Positions 35,775 to 43,429 of a stretch of 64,000 bases of DNA are shown piece after piece. The stretch lies in NCBI GenBank assembly GCA_035547835.1, contig DASZTW010000019.1, positions 124,001-188,000 on the forward strand. Direction: 5' to 3'. The notes beneath the pieces are model-generated. The model saw only the letters and a program-made list of their open reading frames with translations, ran no database searches and was not told where the DNA came from. Each line of letters begins with the position of its first letter. Position 1 is the stretch's first letter. This stretch comes from Acidimicrobiales bacterium. GTDB lineage: Bacteria; Actinomycetota; Acidimicrobiia; Acidimicrobiales; Iamiaceae. The translations under genes and the position numbers were made by a program.

Positions 35775-36320
35775 ATGCGTGATCGCCTCCACCGCCTGGC
35801 GCTGCGGCTGTACCGGCGCCTGCCCCGTAAGGGCCGGCGATGGGTCGTGCGAGGGATCGCTCCGAAGTACACCGTGGGCGCCATGTGCCTCATCGCCCGC
35901 GACGACGGGGCCTTGCTGCTCGTGCGGCTGGCATACCGCAACCACTGGGGCGTGCCGGGCGGGTTGCTGGCCCGTGGCGAGGACCCTGCCGACGCGGCCC
36001 ACCGGGAGGCGCTCGAGGAGATCGGTGTGGAGGTCGAGCTGCTGGGTGAGCCGGCCGTGGTGGTCGAGCCGGCGCCGCAGCGCATCGACATCGTGTACCG
36101 CGCTCGCCTCACCGACGCCGGCGCGACGCCGGTGCCGTCCTCGCCAGAGATCGCCGAGGTCGCCTGGTTCGCGCCCGACCAGCTCCCCGAGCTGCAGGCC
36201 GAGCTCACGTCCGCGCTCATGGCGATGTCGAGGGCCTCTCACGCGCCGATGGCGCCGTTGCTCCACACGGTCGAGCCGGGCCGCCCGACGGCCGAGATCG
36301 AACGCCTCGGGTATGGCTGA
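35775..36320 (+). CDS. NUDIX hydrolase
   Basis: A 181-residue protein. A basic N-terminus (RLYRRLPRKGRRWVVRG) precedes the NUDIX fold with VGAMCLIARDDGALLLVRLA and the NUDIX box GGLLARGEDPADAAHREALE continuing EIGV, in which the metal-binding Glu residues are kept. Substrate, a nucleoside diphosphate linked to another moiety, is not known. A TAGGAT box at 35763-35768 is 6 nt before the ATG. It overlaps the DUF523 gene by 8 nt, so both are co-expressed. Confidence 0.9.
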   Translation: MRDRLHRLALRLYRRLPRKGRRWVVRGIAPKYTVGAMCLIARDDGALLLVRLAYRNHWGVPGGLLARGEDPADAAHREALEEIGVEVELLGEPAVVVEPAPQRIDIVYRARLTDAGATPVPSSPEIAEVAWFAPDQLPELQAELTSALMAMSRASHAPMAPLLHTVEPGRPTAEIERLGYG

Positions 36321-36807
36321 CACGTCGGACATCCCGGCGGCCGGTCGGGCGCTTCCCGCGATCGTTGTGTCGGCTTGTCTGCTCGGCGTGGCGTGCGATC
36401 ACAAGGGAGGCGCGCGCACCGACGAACGGGTGGTGGCGCTCGGTCGGACCCACCACCTGGTGCCCGTTTGCCCCGAGACGGTGGGCGGGCTCCCGACCCC
36501 GCGTCTGGCGGCCGAGCGCCAGCCCGACGGCCGGGTGGTGCGCGGCGACGGGGTCGACGTCACCAGCGCGTACCGCCGTGGTGCGGCCCATGCCGTCGAA
36601 GTCGCACGTGCCGCCGGCGCGGCGCGCGCCGTGCTGAAAGCGCGGTCGCCATCGTGCGGCTGCCACCAGGTCTATGACGGCACCTTCACCCGTACGCTCG
36701 TCGACGGCGAGGGCGTCACCGCTGCGGCACTGCGAGACGCCGGTATCGATGTGTGCTCCGAAGCCGACTTGGCGTCCGCGGGTCCGGACAGCTCCCGCAC
36801 ACACTGA
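36313..36807 (+). CDS. DUF523 / TudS-like protein
   Basis: A 164-residue DUF523 protein. The cysteine pattern is SACLLGVACDHKGG near residue 20, VCPETVGGLPTPR, and KARSPSCGCHQVYDGTFTRT near residue 115. The family includes the thiouracil desulfurase TudS, which uses a [4Fe-4S] cluster held by three Cys; the conserved residues are present, so an iron-sulfur role is plausible. Its physiological substrate here is unknown. ATG 36313 lies within the end of the NUDIX gene. Confidence 0.87.
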   Translation: MADTSDIPAAGRALPAIVVSACLLGVACDHKGGARTDERVVALGRTHHLVPVCPETVGGLPTPRLAAERQPDGRVVRGDGVDVTSAYRRGAAHAVEVARAAGAARAVLKARSPSCGCHQVYDGTFTRTLVDGEGVTAAALRDAGIDVCSEADLASAGPDSSRTH

Positions 36808-36869
36808 CTCGCCGCTGGCCGCCAGGCCCGGCAGACACCGGCGGGACGCCAACTACGCTGTTCCGCTCC

Positions 36870-36946
36870 GGGCGCGTAGCTCAGCTGGCTAGAGCGCTGC
36901 CCTTACAAGGCAGATGTCGGGGGTTCGAGTCCCTCCGCGCCCACCA
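36870..36946 (+). tRNA. tRNA-Val (TAC), CCA encoded
   Basis: Acceptor GGGCGCG/CGCGCCC, D stem GCTC/GAGC, anticodon stem TGCCC/GGCAG with loop CTTACAA (anticodon TAC), T loop TTCGAGT, discriminator A, then an encoded CCA. It is the only one of the three tRNAs here with CCA. TACGCT at 36854-36859 fits a -10 box. DNA just downstream holds a truncated gene, so this may be a past integration point. Confidence 0.95.
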
Positions 36947-37013
36947 CGAAGCCCCTCGCCCGACGCCGGTGCGTGGAGCGACAGGTGTCGAACCGCGCGG
37001 CGGCGCGTTCACC

Positions 37014-37286
37014 TCAGCCGGTGGGTGCGAGCGCGGCGTTCAGGAAGTCGACCTGGCTGGCGAGGAACGTCTGGGCGATACGGGACTTCGGCCGGATCGC
37101 GTCGAAGCCGTGGAAGGCACCCTCGACGAGGTGCAGCTCGGTCTCGACCCCGGCGGCTCCGAGCCATTCCGCGTACGCGACGTCTTCGTCGTGGAACAAG
37201 TCGCAGGTGCCGACGCCGATCCATGCGGGTGGCAGGCCGGCCAGGTCGTCGTGACGTCCCGCACGCCGTCGGGAATCGATGGACAA
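37014..37286 (-). pseudogene. C-terminal remnant of an alpha/beta hydrolase (esterase)
   Basis: About 85 residues on the minus strand match the C-terminal end of HSL-type esterases: DDLAGLPPAWIGVGTCDLFH, DEDVAYAEWLGAAGVETELH, then GAFHGFDAIRP with the catalytic His, ending NAALAPTG and TGA. The oxyanion HGGG motif, the nucleophile Ser domain and some 200 N-terminal residues are absent from the adjacent DNA in any frame I checked. There is no good start or ribosome-binding site. Homology seems to stop near 37260, close to the palindrome at 37282-37296. It is a deletion remnant between tRNA-Val and the methyltransferase. Confidence 0.75.
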
Positions 37287-37296
37287 GCTGCTTGTC
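37282..37296. repeat. 15-bp perfect palindrome at the remnant junction
   Basis: GACAAGC-T-GCTTGTC at 37282-37296 is a perfect 7-bp inverted repeat around one base. It overlaps GTCAGTCAA (37294-37302), which matches one arm of the TetR-type operator found at 38837, 44562 and 48014. It may be an operator or a recombination scar; the other arm of the 20-mer is missing. The rest of the 482-bp gap 36947-37429 shows only the esterase remnant and the methyltransferase ribosome-binding site. Confidence 0.5.
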
Positions 37297-37429
37297 AGTC
37301 AAGGTCCTTGTCGGTCCCGCTGTTGGTGTCGCCCCGCCGAGGGCGCCGCACCCGACAGGTCCCGGAGCGGGCATCATGCAGCAGAGGGCGGGCGCGGCAC
37401 GGGGCGGCGGACCCCTCCGGGGAGGGGAG

Positions 37430-38278
37430 ATGGCCAGAGAGGACGAGATCCGCTCGGCGCAGCGGTCGACGTGGTCCGGGCTGGCAGCGGGATGGGAGAA
37501 GTGGGACTCGATCATCGTCGACCAGCTCGCGCCTGTCGGCGACGCCATGATCGGGCATCTCGCCATCGTTGCCGACGACCACGTGCTCGACGTCGCATCG
37601 GGTACCGGCGAGCCGGGTCTGACCATCGCGAGGTTGGTGCCGGACGGTCGCATCGTGCTCACCGACCTGGTGCCGGCGATGCTCGACGTGGCGGCGCGGC
37701 GCGCCGCCGCACGGGGGATCACCAACATCGAGACCGAGGTGTGCAGCGCGGACGACCTCCCGTTTGGCGACGCCACCTTCGACGCGGTGTCCGTGCGGTT
37801 CGGGCTGATGTTCTTCCCGGATCTTGCTCGCGCCGCGGCCGAGTTCGTCCGGGTGCTCAAGCCCGGTGGACGCCTGTGCTCAGCCGTGTGGGTGCACCCT
37901 GAGGGGAATCCCTGGACTTCCATCACGATGGAGGCGATCGCGTCCGAAGTGCGGCTCCCGCCCCCGGACCCTGACGGGCCCAACATGTTCCGTTGGGCGG
38001 CGCCGGGTTGCGTCAGCGAGGCGTACCAACGTGCCGGATTGGAAGACGTCGATGAGTGCGACGTCGATGTCGAGCTGGTCACGGCCACGCCCGAGGAGTA
38101 CTGGGACATGATGAGCGAGCACGTGTCGCTCGCGGTCGCCGCGCTCCAACAGGTCGACGACGCGGCGCGCGGCCGAATCAGGGCTGCAGCGATCGAGCGT
38201 GTCGGCGCGTTCGAGACCGACGGCGTCGTGCGGGTCCCCGGCGTCGCCCGGTGCGTCGTCGGCACCAAGCCGGGGTGA
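37430..38278 (+). CDS. class I SAM-dependent methyltransferase (UbiE/COQ5-like)
   Basis: A 282-residue methyltransferase. The N-terminal RSTWSGLAAGWEKWDSIIVD is typical of UbiE-like enzymes. SAM-binding motif I is VLDVASGTGEPGLTIARL, the acidic residue at strand 2 is in VLTDLVPAMLDVA, motif II has SADDLPFGDATFDAVSVRFG and post-II has FVRVLKPGGRLCSAVW. Substrate unknown; quinone, sterol or lipid C-methylation are candidates. ATG 37430 has GGAGGGGAG upstream. It begins the block that follows tRNA-Val and the esterase remnant. Confidence 0.87.
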   Translation: MAREDEIRSAQRSTWSGLAAGWEKWDSIIVDQLAPVGDAMIGHLAIVADDHVLDVASGTGEPGLTIARLVPDGRIVLTDLVPAMLDVAARRAAARGITNIETEVCSADDLPFGDATFDAVSVRFGLMFFPDLARAAAEFVRVLKPGGRLCSAVWVHPEGNPWTSITMEAIASEVRLPPPDPDGPNMFRWAAPGCVSEAYQRAGLEDVDECDVDVELVTATPEEYWDMMSEHVSLAVAALQQVDDAARGRIRAAAIERVGAFETDGVVRVPGVARCVVGTKPG

Positions 38279-38311
38279 GGTCGCGCCGCCGGTCTGTGAT
38301 GGACTGGGCGC

Positions 38312-38767
38312 ATGGCCGACAAGCTCGAGATCTCACGTGACATCGCCGCGTCGCCGGAGGCGGTGTACGCCGCCCTGTCCGACGTCACCCGGATGGGGGA
38401 GTGGTCGATCGAGTGCCATTCCTGCGAGTGGCAAGAGGGCTTCGACGGGCCATCGGTCGGCGCCGTGTTCGACGGCCACAACCGCAACGGCGAACACGAG
38501 TGGACCAGCCAGGGGAAGATCGTCGAGGCGGAGCCGGGCCGCTCGTTCGTGTTCGAGTGCTCGATGATGGACGTGCATTACGCCACCTGGGGCTATCGCA
38601 TCGAGCCGACCGACGGCGGGTGCCGGGTAACCGAGTGGTCTGAGGACTTGCGACCGGAGTACGCGATCGAGTGGAGCAAGCAGGTGTCAGGCATCGACGA
38701 CCGTGCGGCCCGCAACCGCGAGACCATGCAGGGAACGCTCGACCGTCTCGCCGCGGCGGTGGAGTAG
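38312..38767 (+). CDS. SRPBCC-fold protein (polyketide cyclase/START-like)
   Basis: A 151-residue SRPBCC protein: N-terminal strand LEISRDIAASPEAVYAALSD, a hydrophobic pocket signature with VTRMGEWSIECHSCEWQEGF, FDGHNRNGEHEWTSQGKIVE, and a long C-terminal helix RETMQGTLDRLAAAVE. Such proteins bind hydrophobic ligands in a deep cavity; some are cyclases or hydrolases. It follows the methyltransferase by 33 bp, likely one transcript. Confidence 0.85.
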   Translation: MADKLEISRDIAASPEAVYAALSDVTRMGEWSIECHSCEWQEGFDGPSVGAVFDGHNRNGEHEWTSQGKIVEAEPGRSFVFECSMMDVHYATWGYRIEPTDGGCRVTEWSEDLRPEYAIEWSKQVSGIDDRAARNRETMQGTLDRLAAAVE

Positions 38768-38836
38768 CGGTCAGCCCGGCGCGCGCGGCGCCCGGCCGCG
38801 TTCCATGGTCGACCGTCCGCAGGCGCGGCAGAGTCA

Positions 38837-38866
38837 TTGACTGACTCATCAGTCAACAACTAGGTT
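38837..38866 (+). promoter_or_regulatory. TetR-type operator O1 with embedded -35 and -10
   Basis: The 20-mer at 38837-38856 has arms TTGACTGA and TCAGTCAA. Its first six bases, TTGACT, make a -35 box; TAGGTT at 38861-38866 is a -10 box at 18-bp spacing. The GTG of the dioxygenase gene is at 38905. A repressor on the 20-mer would block the promoter. Confidence 0.7.
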
Positions 38867-38904
38867 GACGGCAGGACGGACGCCTCTGGGGGACGGGGGA
38901 GCGA

Positions 38905-39681
38905 GTGGTCGCGGTCGCCAACAGCGCCGACATCGAGCGGTTCCGCACGGACGGCTTCTTCCTGGCCGACGGCCTGTTCAGCGCCGCCGAGTGCGATGCG
39001 ATGGCCGAGCGGATCGAGTCGGCCGCGTTCGAGCTGGCGCTCGGCCACGCCGAGGAGGGACCGCTGTCCTACCGGCCGATGATGCACTTGGCCGACGAAG
39101 GTCTGGCGCGCTGGGCGACCGACCATCGTTGGGCCACGATCGTGCGCCCGCTCCTGCCCGAGGGCGCTCGGCTCTACTGGGAGCAGGCCGTGGTCAAGCC
39201 GCCGCAGGCTCGCACCGAGCTGCCGTGGCACCAGGACTCCGGCTACACGCCGCTGGTGCCCGAGGAGTACGTCACGTGTTGGCTCGCGCTCGACGACGCC
39301 GACGAACAGAACGGCTGCTTGTGGCTCCAGCCGGGCTCGCAGCACGACGGTCGCCAACCACACCACGACGACGGCCGAGGTGGGCCGTTCCGGGTCGGCC
39401 ACGACGGGCCGACGGTCGACGGCGTGGCCGTGCCGGTGCACCGGGGCTCGGTGCTGGTGTTCTCGTCGCTGCTCATGCACAAGTCAGGCCCGAACCTCAC
39501 CGACGGCGCCCGGCGGGCGTGGATCATCCAGTACTGCCCGATCGACGCGCGCTCCGCGCTGTCGGGAAACCTGCTCGACGACCGGCTGCAGGTCAGCGAC
39601 GGTGCCGGCTGGTTCGACACGCCCGTCCGTCAGCGCGACTTCGACCTGCTCGCCGTGCTGGCCAACTACGACCAGCGGTGA
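38905..39681 (+). CDS. phytanoyl-CoA dioxygenase family protein (Fe(II)/2-oxoglutarate)
   Basis: A 258-residue non-heme iron dioxygenase of the PhyH family. The HxD iron motif is His109-Gln-Asp111 in LPWHQDSGYTPLVP, the distal iron His192 is in FSSLLMHKSGPN, and Arg near 203 in DGARRAWIIQYCP should hold 2-oxoglutarate. All are present, so activity is expected; the substrate (an acyl-CoA, steroid or other lipid) is unknown. GTG 38905 follows GGGGGA. It is the first gene of a four-gene operon behind operator O1 and overlaps the next gene by 4 nt. Confidence 0.88.
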   Translation: MVAVANSADIERFRTDGFFLADGLFSAAECDAMAERIESAAFELALGHAEEGPLSYRPMMHLADEGLARWATDHRWATIVRPLLPEGARLYWEQAVVKPPQARTELPWHQDSGYTPLVPEEYVTCWLALDDADEQNGCLWLQPGSQHDGRQPHHDDGRGGPFRVGHDGPTVDGVAVPVHRGSVLVFSSLLMHKSGPNLTDGARRAWIIQYCPIDARSALSGNLLDDRLQVSDGAGWFDTPVRQRDFDLLAVLANYDQR

Positions 39682-40250
39682 CGCCCGACCCGAGCCCGTC
39701 GCTGCCGCTCGGCCGGCGCGCGGTGCTCGCCGGCGGCGCGGGTCTCGCCGCGTGGCTGGCGGTTGCGCCGCTGCGGATCCGGTCGGCATGGGGCGCGCCG
39801 GCAAGGCTCGCCGGCCGGGCGGCGCCGTTCCCCGGCACGCTCGCCGCGTACGCGTCGACACTGGTGCCTGGGCCCATCGACGACCCCTCGCGCACCGGGG
39901 GCGCGTACGAGGCCGGAGGGGTGCAAGTGCTGCTCGACCAACTTCCGGAAGTCGCACCTGTGGTGGTGGCCGACGTCGAAGCTGCGGCCCTCACCCGGCA
40001 CTTCGCGCCCTTCACGACCTTGACGTACTCGCAGCGCCAAGACCTCCTGGTGAAGTTGTTCGCCGATCCGCTGCACTCGACCCCGCATCTCATCGCGTTC
40101 GCGCTGATCGCCGGTGCGTATTACGGCGACATGGTCAACCGGGTGGGGAGCAAGAACATGGGCTTGCCGGGGCCGTCGAAGGGTTACCTCGCCACGTACA
40201 CCGATCGCACCGGGCACGGGCAGCCGCAATGCTTGGCGATCCCCGCGTGA
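39678..40250 (+). CDS. Tat-exported small subunit for a GMC oxidoreductase (gluconate 2-dehydrogenase subunit 3-like)
   Basis: A 190-residue protein. The N-terminus has a twin-arginine leader: GRRAVLAGGAGLAAWLAVAP followed by LRIRSAWGAPA. The mature part has VQVLLDQLPEVAPVVVADVE, LTYSQRQDLLVKLFADP and IAGAYYGDMVNRVGSKNMGL, matching the pattern of gluconate 2-dehydrogenase subunit 3-like partners, which assist or export the flavoprotein next door. It overlaps the dioxygenase gene by 4 nt and precedes the GMC gene by 16 bp. The Tat route implies the partner may be carried folded to the outside. Confidence 0.78.
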   Translation: MTPDPSPSLPLGRRAVLAGGAGLAAWLAVAPLRIRSAWGAPARLAGRAAPFPGTLAAYASTLVPGPIDDPSRTGGAYEAGGVQVLLDQLPEVAPVVVADVEAAALTRHFAPFTTLTYSQRQDLLVKLFADPLHSTPHLIAFALIAGAYYGDMVNRVGSKNMGLPGPSKGYLATYTDRTGHGQPQCLAIPA

Positions 40251-40266
40251 GGCGATAGGCCGGTCC

Positions 40267-41847
40267 ATGGTCGACCGGTACGACGTCGCGGTGATCGGTT
40301 CGGGCTTCGGCGGGTCGATCGCGGCGTTTCGCTACGCCGCCGCCGGCCTGCGGGTGATCGTGCTCGAGCGAGGCCCCGCGGTGCCCGACGCGGCGCTCGC
40401 CCAGTCAGAAGCGCCCGACTCGCTGTACCGGATCTACACGCGCTACCAGTCGGTCTATGTGCCGGCCACGGGTCGGGGCGGGCTCGACGTGCTGACAGGC
40501 TCCGTCGTCGGCGGCGGATCCATCGTGTACTCCGGCGTGTCGCTCCGGGCTCCCTCCTTCGTGTTCGACCGGACCGAAGGGGGTGGCCGGCGCCTGTTCC
40601 CTGCCGCGATCACGCGCGCCGAGCTCGATCCGTTCTACGACCTCGTCGAACGCAACTTGCCGGTCACCCAGATGGTCTGGCGGACCGGCGACCCCGGCGA
40701 ACAGTGGCGCCAAGTACCGAGGCGCGGCTCGGTCTGGGCCAGCGCCGCACGCCTTGGCGGCCACACCGTGTTGCCGATCCGCCAAGCCGTCGACGACTGC
40801 CTGCACTGCGGCTGGTGCAACACGGGCTGCCAGTTCGGCCGCAAGCGAGACATGACCAAGAACTACTTGGGCGCGGCGCGCCGGCTCGGCGTCGAAGTGC
40901 GCTCGGGTGTGGAGGTCGACCTGGTTGCACGCGTCGCGGGCGTCTGGCAGGTGATCGGGCACCCCGGGCCGGGTGCGGAGGGTGGCTCGGGTCAAGGGGT
41001 GGCGTTGCTCCAAGCCGACGAGGTCGTGGTCGCCGCCGGCGCGATCGGAAGCACCCTGCTGCTCCAACGATCCGGGATCAGCAACCCGCATCTCGGCCGC
41101 CACATCTCGGGCAACGCCGACTTGCCGCTGGGCGCGTTCATGCCACAGCGAACCGACGTCTACCAAGGTGTGGCGATGGACACGGTCTCGTTCGACTGGC
41201 TGCGCCCCGAGTCGACCGGTCCCCACGCGGCCGACAAGTTCATCGTGATCACCCAGCACATGTTGCCGTTGTCGACGCTGATCGACGGGCATGGCGCGTC
41301 CCGCTCCGGGCAACCCGACGCGTGGGGCCTGACCAAGAAGCAGCGCTACCGCGACTTCGGCAGCCACTTCCTCGGCCTCGCGGTGATCGGCCTCGACGAC
41401 TCCGAAGGCGTGATCGACGGCCCCGAGGTCAGCGTGTACCAAGGCAACCGGCTGCTCCCGCTGCGCTACGAGCAGAGCCCGGCGTCGAAAGCGGTCTGGG
41501 ACCGTGCCCGGACGGTGTGCCGCGGGATCGTCGAGGACGCCGGCGGCACGTTCGTCGACGTCGCCCGCGAGTACCCGAACCCCCAGACCGCGCACCCGCT
41601 CGGCGGAACACGGATGGCGGTGGCGCGCGGCGACGGGGTGGTGGACCAGGACGGACGGGTCTTCGGTCAGCCCGGGTTGTCGGTGCTCGACGGATCGATC
41701 GTGCCGACCGCGCTCGCCGTGAACCCGTCGCTGACCATCGCTGCGCTGGTCGAGCGGGCAATGCAGCGTCGCTTGCGTGCCATGGGCAGACCTGACGCCG
41801 CAGACCTCCGGCCCGACGCGGTCCTCCACGGCAGGGCCCACAGGTGA
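40267..41847 (+). CDS. GMC-family FAD oxidoreductase
   Basis: A 526-residue flavoprotein. The FAD-binding GxGxxG is IGSGFGGSIAAFRYA (residues 9-23). GSVVGGGSIVYSGVSLRAP is the second GMC segment. A Cys cluster CLHCGWCNTGCQFGRKRD is typical of the cholesterol-oxidase/4Fe-less GMC branch. The C-terminal active-site region has TAHPLGGTRM and LSVLDGSIVPTALAVNPSLT. It oxidises an alcohol, possibly a sterol or sugar; specificity is not readable. No signal peptide of its own; it may be exported with the Tat-leader subunit encoded just upstream. Its stop overlaps the GTG of the secreted protein gene. Confidence 0.88.
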   Translation: MVDRYDVAVIGSGFGGSIAAFRYAAAGLRVIVLERGPAVPDAALAQSEAPDSLYRIYTRYQSVYVPATGRGGLDVLTGSVVGGGSIVYSGVSLRAPSFVFDRTEGGGRRLFPAAITRAELDPFYDLVERNLPVTQMVWRTGDPGEQWRQVPRRGSVWASAARLGGHTVLPIRQAVDDCLHCGWCNTGCQFGRKRDMTKNYLGAARRLGVEVRSGVEVDLVARVAGVWQVIGHPGPGAEGGSGQGVALLQADEVVVAAGAIGSTLLLQRSGISNPHLGRHISGNADLPLGAFMPQRTDVYQGVAMDTVSFDWLRPESTGPHAADKFIVITQHMLPLSTLIDGHGASRSGQPDAWGLTKKQRYRDFGSHFLGLAVIGLDDSEGVIDGPEVSVYQGNRLLPLRYEQSPASKAVWDRARTVCRGIVEDAGGTFVDVAREYPNPQTAHPLGGTRMAVARGDGVVDQDGRVFGQPGLSVLDGSIVPTALAVNPSLTIAALVERAMQRRLRAMGRPDAADLRPDAVLHGRAHR

Positions 41848-42542
41848 GCGCGCACATGGCCGCGAAGGCGAGAACGGAGCGGAATGCCGAGATGAAGACC
41901 GATCCGATCGTCCGACCCGGGCGGATGTGGTCGTGGCTGGCGGCCGCGCTCGCCACGTGCCTGCTGGCCCTCACCACCATGGCCGGGTCCCCTCCCGCCG
42001 GCGCGCAACAAGCGCCCGGGCCAGGCGCGCCGTCCCCGTATCACGACCCCTCGTTCACTTGTCACGTCTACGACTACGGCACCCGACCCCCGACGATCCC
42101 GGGGCCGGCCGACGATCCGCTGTGCGTGCGGTACGACAAGCGCAACATCGATCTCGGCACCCCCGGGTTCGTCGACTTCCTGCAAGCCGAGCCGGGCCGC
42201 GTCGCGATCGTCGCGGGCAAGTGCGGGTACTGGCAGCAGGACCGTTGGGAAGTGCGCATCCCGCTGTTCCGCACGCCGCTCGTCGAGTGGTCGGGGTCGT
42301 ACTGGTACGACGGCCGCACGCTCCAGGCGGGTGCCGCGGCCCGTGCGATGAAGGTCGCCGGCCAGCCAGTCGGCGGCCAGGCGTTCCTCTCCGCGATCGC
42401 GTCGCTGTTCGGGTCTGCGGCTGCGAGCCGGCTCGCGCCGTACGTTGACGCCGGCGGCGGAGGCGGGATCAGCTACGACATCCCGTTCGGGTCGCAAGCG
42501 GCCCTGTTGCTGCGAGCCGCCTGCGGAGCCGGGCATCGATGA
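41844..42542 (+). CDS. secreted hypothetical protein
   Basis: A 232-residue protein with a signal peptide: basic start, hydrophobic WSWLAAALATCLLALTTMAG, then Pro/Ala-rich cleavage region near AGAQQAPG. The mature part has cysteines in SFTCHVYDYG, DDPLCVRYDK and VAGKCGYWQQ, which could form disulfides, and sheet-like EVRIPLFRTPLVEWSGSYWY. I do not recognise a family. GTG 41844 overlaps the GMC stop; an internal ATG (codon 17) is a possible start. As last gene of the O1 operon it may act with the exported oxidoreductase. Confidence 0.7.
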   Translation: MSAHMAAKARTERNAEMKTDPIVRPGRMWSWLAAALATCLLALTTMAGSPPAGAQQAPGPGAPSPYHDPSFTCHVYDYGTRPPTIPGPADDPLCVRYDKRNIDLGTPGFVDFLQAEPGRVAIVAGKCGYWQQDRWEVRIPLFRTPLVEWSGSYWYDGRTLQAGAAARAMKVAGQPVGGQAFLSAIASLFGSAAASRLAPYVDAGGGGGISYDIPFGSQAALLLRAACGAGHR

Positions 42543-42687
42543 CTGCTGCGACGTCTCGTGCTGCCACCGAGCCGCTGCTCGACGGAGCCCGTCGTCCACC
42601 CGGTCCCGGTCGAACGCTCCCCGTCGACCGTCACCACACCCACGTCACGTTCGACGTCTGTTCCGTCACCGACTTGGAGGTCCACCA

Positions 42688-43359
42688 ATGACCAAGACAT
42701 CCGGCCCCAACACGCCCGCAGCGTCCACCGCGATGATCCGCGTGCTCGGCGCCATCGCGTACGGCGAGCTCAAAGCACACGAAGAAGCCCGCGCCAATGC
42801 CGAGGCGGCCACGACCGACGCCGAGCGCCAGGCGTGGGAGCGCGTCGCCGCGCAGGAGCTCGGCCACCATCGGGGCTTCCTCCACCGGCTCGAAGCCCTC
42901 GGCGCCGATCCTGAGCGCGCCATGCGCCCGTATCGAAGGCTGCTCGACCGCTACCACGGCCAACAGCCCCGCGGCACCGTCGAAGCGGCCGTGTGGTCGG
43001 TGCTGGGCGAGGGCATCGCCGAAGACCTGCTGCTCTGGCTGCGCCGGGTCTCCGATCCCGACACGTCTGCGTGGATCGCGAACGTGCTGAAGGACGAGGA
43101 GGAGCACGAAGCCGGCGCCCAGCAGCGAGCGCTCGCGGTCGTCTCGGCGAACCCGGTCAACCGCGTGCGCGCGGTCGGCGCGCTGGTCACGATGCTCGGA
43201 CGGATGCTGCGCAGCACCGAGCCCGGTCCACTGCCGCTGCGGGTGTTCGTGGAGGTCGGCCGGCCCCACGAGCTGGTGGCCGGCATCACCCGCGGCTACG
43301 CGCGGCGAGCCGGGATGGTCGGCGCGGCGGCGATCGGTCGGCGTGCCGCGGCGGCCTGA
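42688..43359 (+). CDS. ferritin-like fold protein, MiaE_2-like
   Basis: A 223-residue helical protein of the actinobacterial ferritin-fold group related to tRNA hydroxylase MiaE. Typical segments: VLGAIAYGELKAHEEARANA, ERVAAQELGHHRGFLHRLEA, EGIAEDLLLWLRRV and VLKDEEEHEAGAQQRALAVV. Candidate di-iron ligands are Glu in AYGEL, Glu-x-x-His in AQELGHH, and Glu/His in DEEEHE. Whether it hydroxylates tRNA is not known. TTGGAGG precedes the ATG by 9 nt. It lies 145 bp after the O1 operon and may have its own promoter. Confidence 0.78.
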   Translation: MTKTSGPNTPAASTAMIRVLGAIAYGELKAHEEARANAEAATTDAERQAWERVAAQELGHHRGFLHRLEALGADPERAMRPYRRLLDRYHGQQPRGTVEAAVWSVLGEGIAEDLLLWLRRVSDPDTSAWIANVLKDEEEHEAGAQQRALAVVSANPVNRVRAVGALVTMLGRMLRSTEPGPLPLRVFVEVGRPHELVAGITRGYARRAGMVGAAAIGRRAAAA

Positions 43360-43429
43360 GTCACCGCTCGCCCCCGTGATGGCGTCGCGATCTGACTGGT
43401 CGGAGCCCACGCCGCCGGGAGGTGCGCCG

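Noticed and set aside
37282-37296. KstR2 operator
   Set aside because: CAAG and CTTG are separated by three bases, not the two of the known KstR2 pattern.
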